Of a stretch of 64,000 nt of DNA, positions 59,688 to 64,000 are shown piece by piece. A program made the position numbers and the translations under genes. The first letter of the stretch is position 1. Every line of letters starts with the position of its first letter. Origin of the DNA: Alphaproteobacteria bacterium (lineage in GTDB: Bacteria > Myxococcota_A > UBA796 > GCA-2862545); contig JACKET010000014.1 of the NCBI GenBank assembly GCA_020632875.1, positions 1 through 64,000 on the forward strand. The letters are read 5' to 3'. Under the pieces are notes generated by a model that saw nothing but the letters and a program-made list of their open reading frames with translations, made no database searches and had not been told where the DNA came from.

Positions 59688-61190
59688 CTACGGGCAGCTC
59701 GCGCCGGTACAGCTGAACGAGGCCGTGCCCACCGTGAGGATCTCGACGCCGTCGTTCGTGATCACCACGTCGCCGCCCCCGGCCTGGGTGTAGCCGCCCG
59801 ACCCGCTCACCATGGCATCGGGGCCCTCGAGGGCCACGAGCACGGGATTGGCGAGCCCCGCGATCGGCCAGCCGAGCAGGGTGAGGCTGCCCTGGTCGCG
59901 CACCGTCGCGAACGGCCCGGTGAGGCCGGATGCATCGACGTTCAGCGGAGGCCCGAACACCCCGTCGCCGGAGACCTCGATGAACGTCGGCGCCACGATG
60001 GTCTCGAAGCTCGGGAAGAAGCTGAAGTACAGCGGATCCCCGGCGACCTCGATGAACGCGTCGTCGTCGACGTGCGCGGCGAAGGTCATCGAGGTTCCCG
60101 AGATGGAGACATCGGTGTCGATGCGCAGCCCGCCGCGGAACGTCGTCGAGAAGCCCGACAGCGCGCCGCCCGCGCGGACGTGGAGCGCATCGCCGTGGTC
60201 CGGCACCGTGACCGTCGACCCGTTGAACGACATGGCTCCGGAGCCCGCCATGCCCACCGCGTCGGGGAGCGGCACGGTCGACTCGATCGCGATGGTCGTC
60301 GAGGTCAGCCCCACGCCCATGCCGTCGGCACCCTGCACGTCGACGCCCATCGGAGCGGTGCCCGCGAACCCGTGCATCTCGACGAGGAGGAGCTGCATCG
60401 AGCCATTGGGGCTCGACACGACCTCGATGCCCTTCGTCATCGTCGGGCCCGTCCCGTCGGCGTCGCCGTCGATCCGCACGGTGTTGAGCCCGACGTTCGC
60501 GTTGCGGGCGGGGTCGTCCGTCAGGCGGAACGCCGGACCGGCCGCATCGAGGAGCTCGAGGTTCGTCATCGTGAACGCCGAGACGTTGGTGACGCCAGGA
60601 TCGACCTCGACCTCGAGCGCCGGCCCCGCGTGCAGGGCGTCGATGGTGAAGCCCGTCAGCGCGCCCGGGGGTTGCCCGGACCACCGCAGCCCACCCCGGA
60701 AGACCGTCTGGCCCACACCACAGCCCAGGAGCCCGACGTTCCGCTCGAGCGGCCCGAACCCGGTCGCGTCGTACGTGCAGCACCCGAGCGGGATCAGCGT
60801 GCCCGGGCTCGACGCGGCCACGGCCTGCTCGAGGGTCGGGTGGTACTGGCCGAGCACGATGAACCCCGGATCGGCGCACAGGCCCGTGATCCCGCCCGTG
60901 TCCGTGTCGGAGTCGGTGTCCGTGTCGGAGTCGGTGTCCGCGTCCGCGTCCGTGTCGGAGTCGGTGTCCGTGTCGGAGTCGGAGTCGGAGTCGGTGTCCG
61001 CGTCCGTGTCGGTGTCCGCGTCCGTGTCGGAGTCTGCGTCCGTGTCGGAGTCTGCGTCGGAGTCGGCATCCGCATCGGTGTCGGTGTCGGAGTCGGAGTC
61101 CGCGTCGGCATCGGTCTCGACCGGAGGCAGGGTCGCCGCGGACTTGCACGCGCCGAGGAGGAAGGCGGCCAGGAACTGGATACGTCGCAT
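59688..61190 (-). CDS. Acidic-repeat lipoprotein with right-handed beta-helix
   Basis: ATG 61190 follows AGGGG. The 500-residue product begins MRRIQFLAAFLLGACKS (lipid Cys15). An Asp-Thr/Ser/Ala linker spans residues about 25-103. The rest has short strands with recurring Asn, Gly and Val at coil positions (GLLGCGVGQTVFRGGL, GFTIDALHAGPALEVEV, NVSAFTMTNLELLD), as in parallel beta-helix (pectate-lyase-like) proteins. LEQAVAASSPGTLIPL is a typical helix cap. Divergent from the BlaI-controlled lipoprotein gene. Carbohydrate binding is possible but no catalytic residues can be named. Confidence 0.65.
   Translation of the reverse strand: MRRIQFLAAFLLGACKSAATLPPVETDADADSDSDTDTDADADSDADSDTDADSDTDADTDTDADTDSDSDSDTDTDSDTDADADTDSDTDTDSDTDTGGITGLCADPGFIVLGQYHPTLEQAVAASSPGTLIPLGCCTYDATGFGPLERNVGLLGCGVGQTVFRGGLRWSGQPPGALTGFTIDALHAGPALEVEVDPGVTNVSAFTMTNLELLDAAGPAFRLTDDPARNANVGLNTVRIDGDADGTGPTMTKGIEVVSSPNGSMQLLLVEMHGFAGTAPMGVDVQGADGMGVGLTSTTIAIESTVPLPDAVGMAGSGAMSFNGSTVTVPDHGDALHVRAGGALSGFSTTFRGGLRIDTDVSISGTSMTFAAHVDDDAFIEVAGDPLYFSFFPSFETIVAPTFIEVSGDGVFGPPLNVDASGLTGPFATVRDQGSLTLLGWPIAGLANPVLVALEGPDAMVSGSGGYTQAGGGDVVITNDGVEILTVGTASFSCTGASCP
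60896..61115 (-). repeat. Asp-x hexanucleotide repeat tract in beta-helix lipoprotein
   Basis: Six-base units read on the minus strand give DT, DS and DA pairs. The order of units differs from the other tracts, so the tracts are not simple copies of each other. Confidence 0.75.
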
Positions 61191-61242
61191 CTGGACCCCT
61201 ACCCCGCCGGTGCTTCCGCCGCCGGAGCCAATCGGATCTCTC

Positions 61243-61272
61243 TTGTGCTGGAAATCCAGCACGTGCTAGATT
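61243..61272 (+). promoter_or_regulatory. Candidate promoter of the 61312 lipoprotein gene
   Basis: A -35-like TTGTGC (61243-61248) and an extended -10-like TGC-TAGATT (-10 at 61267-61272) are separated by 18 bases. Both lie within or beside the two operators, so a bound repressor would block polymerase. Confidence 0.45.
61246..61261. promoter_or_regulatory. Operator 1, 16-bp palindrome
   Basis: TGCTGGAAATCCAGCA has perfect 7-base arms around AA. It is followed after two bases by operator 2. The geometry (7-base half-sites, 2-base centre) matches what is known for BlaI/MecI-family operators. Confidence 0.65.
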
Positions 61273-61279
61273 TCCAGCA
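61264..61279. promoter_or_regulatory. Operator 2, 16-bp imperfect palindrome
   Basis: TGCTAGATTTCCAGCA has one mismatched arm position. It overlaps the -10 element and ends on the A of an in-frame ATG. Together operators 1 and 2 make a 34-base near-perfect palindrome. Confidence 0.65.
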
Positions 61280-61311
61280 TGACGCGCTCCAGCGTCCCCC
61301 GAGGTGATCCG

Positions 61312-61854
61312 ATGTCCGCTCCCCTTCTCCGCCTCCTTCCTGCATTCCTGCTCGCGGCGTGCGCGACGCGACCGGTCGAGGCTCCCGCACCCCCGTCGAA
61401 CGACGCGGCCGTCCAGCACCCCTTCTCGCCGAAGCTCGAGCCGGAGCCCTACCCGTTCGGTCCGCAGCGCAGCGTCGAGACGCCGCCCGACCCGGTGGTG
61501 CCCGGGGTCGACGGGAAGGCGTCGGTGGCGCTCGGCCCGCCCACCGTGAGCTGGGGCGAGCTCGGCAGCACGACCGGGTTCGGCGACGAGGTCGCACGGA
61601 ACGCGGGCCACCTGCAGCGCTGCTGGAATGCCCGCGCGTCCGACGCTCCCCAGCCGACGGGCGAGATCGTGATCCACGCGAACATCGACCCCACCGGCAC
61701 GGTGACCGAGCAGTGCATCACGACCGATACCATCGGGGATCCCGCGCTGGTGCAGTGCGTCAACGAGCTGATCGCCATGGGCCGCTACCCGACGGGCCAC
61801 GCCGAGACCGTCGACATCGTCTTCCCGCTCGCGTTCTCGCCGCCCCAGGGCTGA
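61312..61854 (+). CDS. Lipoprotein with AgmX/PglI (TonB-C-like) C-terminal domain, predicted BlaI-regulated
   Basis: I start at ATG 61312, after GAGGTG; an ATG at 61279 is in frame and abuts the operator. The 180-residue product has MSAPLLRLLPAFLLAACATRP (lipid Cys17), a Pro-rich linker and a domain with GHLQRCWNARA, TGEIVIHANIDPTG and LVQCVNELIAMGRYP. This is the paired-Cys pattern of the AgmX/PglI C-terminal domain. It converges with the M56 protease gene. The overlapping operators point to control by the repressor at 62728. Confidence 0.65.
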   Translation: MSAPLLRLLPAFLLAACATRPVEAPAPPSNDAAVQHPFSPKLEPEPYPFGPQRSVETPPDPVVPGVDGKASVALGPPTVSWGELGSTTGFGDEVARNAGHLQRCWNARASDAPQPTGEIVIHANIDPTGTVTEQCITTDTIGDPALVQCVNELIAMGRYPTGHAETVDIVFPLAFSPPQG

Positions 61855-61861
61855 CCGCGGC

Positions 61862-62731
61862 TCAGGGCAGCTCGACGCACTCGACGACGCGGGCGTCGGA
61901 GGTCCACAGGGGCCAGGCGCCCATCCCCGCGACCGATCCGAGCGCCAGCGCCGAGGCCACGACCGCCACGAGCCGACGGCGCGCGCCCCGCTGGCGCCGC
62001 TCGAGCACCGCGCGGACCCGCTCGCCCACCTCCGAACGCCCCATCGCCAACGCCATGCTGGGGGTCGGCGCCCGGCCGAGCGAGACCAGCAGGGCGGCGT
62101 AGTCGCTGGGTCGGATGCCCGCCGCCAACGCCGCGTCGTCGGCCGCGTGCTCGGCCTCGCGCACGAGGGCCCGCCGCGCGAGCGCGACCGCCGGATGGAA
62201 CCAGAACAGCGTCGCCACGCCCAGGCTCGCGACGTGGACGAGCCAGTCGAAGCGCGAGACGTGCGCCCGCTCGTGCGCGAGGACCGCCGCGCGATCGCCC
62301 TCGCTCCAGCCCGCTGCAGACGACGGGAGCAGGATCACGGGCCGCAGCACGCCCCAGGTCAGCGGGCTGTCGAGCGCGTCGGCGTACCGGACGCCCGGCA
62401 TCTCGGGGTCGGGACGCGCGCGGGCGGTGAGCCGCGCCAGGCCGACGATCCCACGGAGGGGCCCGACGGACGCGACCCCCACGCCGGCTGCCCACAGCGC
62501 GGCCACCCACAGCGCGTCGATCGCGACGGCGGGGCCGCGCACGGCCGCGAAGACCGCGAGCAGCGGCAACGCGCCCAGCGCAGCGGCCCACACCACATGG
62601 CGATGTGCGGCGGGCGCCGCGCGCAACGCGGTCGCGTTGACCACCCAGGCCCCCGCCACCACGGCCGTCGCCTTCAGCCCGGCATCCGCGAGGACCCCGA
62701 CCGCCACCGCCAGCTCGGGAGACGCGCTCAC
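61862..62731 (-). CDS. M56-family (BlaR1/MecR1-like) membrane zinc protease, no penicillin-sensor domain
   Basis: GTG 62731 overlaps the repressor stop as GTGA. The 289-residue product has about four N-terminal and one C-terminal membrane helices. LLPSSAAGWSEGDRAAVLAH leads into HERAH, the HExxH zinc motif, with EAEHAADDAAL giving the third ligand region. Only about ten residues follow the last helix. The periplasmic penicillin-binding sensor of BlaR1 is absent, so the signal must be sensed otherwise. It should inactivate the BlaI-like repressor, by family knowledge. Confidence 0.85.
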   Translation of the reverse strand: MSASPELAVAVGVLADAGLKATAVVAGAWVVNATALRAAPAAHRHVVWAAALGALPLLAVFAAVRGPAVAIDALWVAALWAAGVGVASVGPLRGIVGLARLTARARPDPEMPGVRYADALDSPLTWGVLRPVILLPSSAAGWSEGDRAAVLAHERAHVSRFDWLVHVASLGVATLFWFHPAVALARRALVREAEHAADDAALAAGIRPSDYAALLVSLGRAPTPSMALAMGRSEVGERVRAVLERRQRGARRRLVAVVASALALGSVAGMGAWPLWTSDARVVECVELP

Positions 62732-63099
62732 CGGCCCTCCTCGCGGGCCTTGCGGATCGCGGCCTCGAGCTCGGCGAGCTCGGCATCCCCGAGGTCGGCC
62801 TCTGCGACCAACGCGAGGGCAGCCTGCACCGGAGAGCCCGAGAAGAACGTGCGGACGACGCGCTTCAGGGCCGACGAGCTCGCCGACTCCGGCCGCACGG
62901 TCGGGTGGTAGACGTACTTCCGGCCCGCCTGCTCGTGCCGCAGGTGGCCTTTCTCCTCGAGGGTGCGCACCAGCGCGCGGACCGCCGAATACGTCGGTGG
63001 GTCGGGCATCTCGCGATGGACGTCGCCCACCGATACGGTGCCGAGCCGGTACACGATGTCCATGATCTGCCGCTCGCGTCGGGAGAGTGGATCCTTCAT
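62728..63099 (-). CDS. BlaI/MecI/CopY-family winged-helix repressor
   Basis: The 123-residue protein has LSRRERQIMDIVYRLG, TYSAVRALVRTLEEKGHL (recognition helix) and HPTVRPESASSSALKRVVRT (dimerisation helix), matching BlaI in length and order. A TGCTAAGAAACCAGCA operator abuts its start codon. There is no ribosome-binding site, so a leaderless message starting at or next to the ATG is likely. It is operonic with the M56 protease. Confidence 0.9.
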   Translation of the reverse strand: MKDPLSRRERQIMDIVYRLGTVSVGDVHREMPDPPTYSAVRALVRTLEEKGHLRHEQAGRKYVYHPTVRPESASSSALKRVVRTFFSGSPVQAALALVAEADLGDAELAELEAAIRKAREEGR

Positions 63100-63114
63100 G
63101 CTGGTTTCTTAGCA
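63099..63114. promoter_or_regulatory. Operator 3 at the repressor start
   Basis: On the minus strand TGCTAAGAAACCAGCA ends on the A of the repressor ATG. It shares TGCT and CCAGCA with operators 1 and 2 (12 and 11 of 16 positions) and overlaps a TGC-TAAGAA extended -10. It implies autorepression. Confidence 0.6.
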
Positions 63115-63172
63115 CATCGATGCTCCACCCGGCAGGACGACGACCCGATAGAGGTTCGCCACGGAGGCCCCC

Positions 63173-63784
63173 TTGCCGATCACCGCCGATTCCTGCCCGA
63201 CGTGCGGAAAGCCCGCGGATGTCTGTGTCTGTGCGCGGATCGAGCCGATGCAGGGGCACGTGCGCGTCCTCGTCCTGCAGCATCCCCAGGAGCAGGACGC
63301 GCTGCTGGGCTCGGTCCCCGTGCTGGCGCGTGGCTGGGTGCCGACCGCGGTTCGCGTCGGGCTGTCCTGGCGGTCGCTGGCCGGCGCGCTCGGCGAGGAG
63401 GTCGACCCCGCGCGGTGGGCGGTGGTCTGGCCCAACTCCCTGCCCCGCCCGCTCACCGAAGAAGAGCAGGCCGCGCCGTGGGTCCGCCTCGAGCGCGGGT
63501 CCTCGGCGCCCCTCGAGGGCGTGGTGCTGCTCGACGGCACGTGGTCCCAGGGCAAGGCGCTGTGGTGGCGCAATCCATGGCTGAACAAGCTCGGCCGGCT
63601 CGTCCTGAATCCGAAGGAGCCCTCGATCTACGGCAAGCTCCGCAAGGAGCCCCGCAAGGGCTGGGTGTCGACGCTCGAGGCCGCGGCCGAGGCGCTGGTG
63701 GCGGCCGGCGAGCCGCCCGAGGTCCGCGATGCGCTCCGGCGGTCGTTCCGGACGATGGTGCAGCGGGTGCGCGACCGAAAGTGA
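63173..63784 (+). CDS. DTW-domain tRNA-uridine aminocarboxypropyltransferase (TapT-like)
   Basis: TTG 63173 sits five bases after GGAGG, and no ATG or GTG gives the conserved N-terminus. The 203-residue product has a zinc-type CPTCGKPADVCVC, QHPQEQDALLGS and LLDGTWSQGKALW, the DTW-type motif (DGTW), then LRKEPRKGWVSTLEA. These define the TapT/YfiP family that installs acp3U in tRNA using SAM. It is divergent from the repressor gene. Substrate specificity is inferred from the family. Confidence 0.8.
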   Translation: MPITADSCPTCGKPADVCVCARIEPMQGHVRVLVLQHPQEQDALLGSVPVLARGWVPTAVRVGLSWRSLAGALGEEVDPARWAVVWPNSLPRPLTEEEQAAPWVRLERGSSAPLEGVVLLDGTWSQGKALWWRNPWLNKLGRLVLNPKEPSIYGKLRKEPRKGWVSTLEAAAEALVAAGEPPEVRDALRRSFRTMVQRVRDRK

Positions 63785-63786
63785 GC

Positions 63787-63806
63787 CGATGCGCGGCCGC
63801 GCATCG
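63787..63806. terminator. 20-bp perfect GC palindrome after the DTW gene
   Basis: CGATGCGCGGCCGCGCATCG is a perfect palindrome starting three bases after the stop. With no loop or T-run it is not a classical intrinsic terminator. GCGCATCG recurs 30 bases further on. Confidence 0.35.
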
Positions 63807-63909
63807 CCGCGCACCTCCGCGCATCGTTCACAACGGATTCACGGCGTTCGACCTACGATGACGGACGGCCCACCGCGTGCAGCCTCCGAGGCATCCCCTG
63901 GAGGTCCCC

Positions 63910-64000
63910 ATGTCCCGCATCCTGACGCTGCTCTTCCTCTCCTTCTCCTTCACGCCGCTGGCCGTGGCCGGCCCGATGTGCTGCGACCCGTCGACCGGGA
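63910..64000 (+). CDS. Exported protein, N-terminal fragment (cut by window edge)
   Basis: The ATG follows GGAGGTCCCC. The 30 visible codons give a signal peptide (MSRILTLLFLSFSFTPLAVA) with an AxA cleavage site, then GPMCCDPSTG. The rest lies beyond the window; nothing more can be said about function. Confidence 0.6.
   Translation, partial: MSRILTLLFLSFSFTPLAVAGPMCCDPSTG

Noticed and set aside
7000..61115. Acidic-repeat tracts considered as CRISPR arrays or satellite DNA
   Set aside because: Units are 6-18 bases without spacers, all in frame within lipoprotein genes; no cas genes.
61862..63099. Beta-lactam resistance locus
   Set aside because: The M56 protein lacks the penicillin-binding sensor, and no beta-lactamase gene is present in the window.
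1..64000. Genomic island or prophage
   Set aside because: No integrase, transposase, att-like repeats, tRNA or clear composition break can be seen by eye.

Overview
The window looks like chromosomal DNA of a myxobacterium-like organism (Myxococcota, probably Polyangia-like). The composition is very GC-rich and intergenic gaps are short. Exported lipoproteins are unusually frequent, and many carry long Asp-Thr/Asp-Ser/Asp-Ala linkers. One protein ends in a MYXO-CTERM-like tail (CxC, hydrophobic helix, RRR), and two are eukaryote-type Ser/Thr kinases with large appended modules. I see no integrase, transposase, tRNA, rRNA or CRISPR array. No gap between genes exceeds 300 bases; the longest (36162-36455, 1766-2032, 53478-53708) are described below.

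Layout. 1-1.8 kb: edge of a ThDP enzyme gene, an SDR dehydrogenase and a small lipoprotein. 2.0-5.0 kb: a two-gene unit in which a TIR-multispan membrane protein ends in an SAF/CpaB-like domain and is translationally coupled to a second SAF membrane protein. 5.1-13.4 kb: lipoproteins and exported proteins, including an acidic-repeat lipoprotein with no globular domain, an AgmX/TonB-C-like lipoprotein, a metzincin-like protease, a Kelch-type lipoprotein and a pectinacetylesterase/Notum-like hydrolase. 13.5-23.7 kb: an OmpA-domain protein, a winged-helix/ATPase regulator, a LysR regulator, an esterase lipoprotein, and an ECF sigma/anti-sigma pair bracketed by two paralogous exported proteins. 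23.8-27.1 kb: two paralogous lipoproteins around a spermidine-synthase-like methyltransferase-fold gene, then a small triple-repeat protein. 27.1-29.6 kb: a FIST (NosP-type) protein overlapping a cytosolic hybrid histidine kinase. 29.6-37.4 kb: three big surface lipoproteins with acidic linkers, a nitrobindin-like protein and a truncated regulator remnant. 37.4-41.8 kb: VOC protein, membrane proteins, GIN-domain lipoprotein. 41.8-46.3 kb: sigma-54 activator divergent from an aldehyde dehydrogenase-DUF779 operon, with a recognisable -24/-12 promoter. 46.3-53.2 kb: a giant kinase with a HEPN-like N-terminus and about 21 C-terminal repeats, divergent from a formylglycine-generating-enzyme/propeller protein. 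53.2-61.2 kb: repeat lipoproteins and a kinase-AAA-TPR signalling protein next to a tiny repeat protein. 61.2-64 kb: a BlaI-type repressor and M56 protease operon with matching operators upstream of itself and of a neighbouring lipoprotein, a DTW-domain tRNA-modifying enzyme, and the start of an exported protein.

Themes. Neighbouring genes are repeatedly coupled by 4-base ATGA/GTGA overlaps. Most products are predicted to be exported, anchored by lipidation, or to sense and signal across the envelope. Three regulatory circuits can be read from DNA: sigma-54/AcoR-like control of the aldehyde dehydrogenase, ECF sigma/anti-sigma, and BlaI/M56. All functional statements come from reading motifs by eye; no database search was run.
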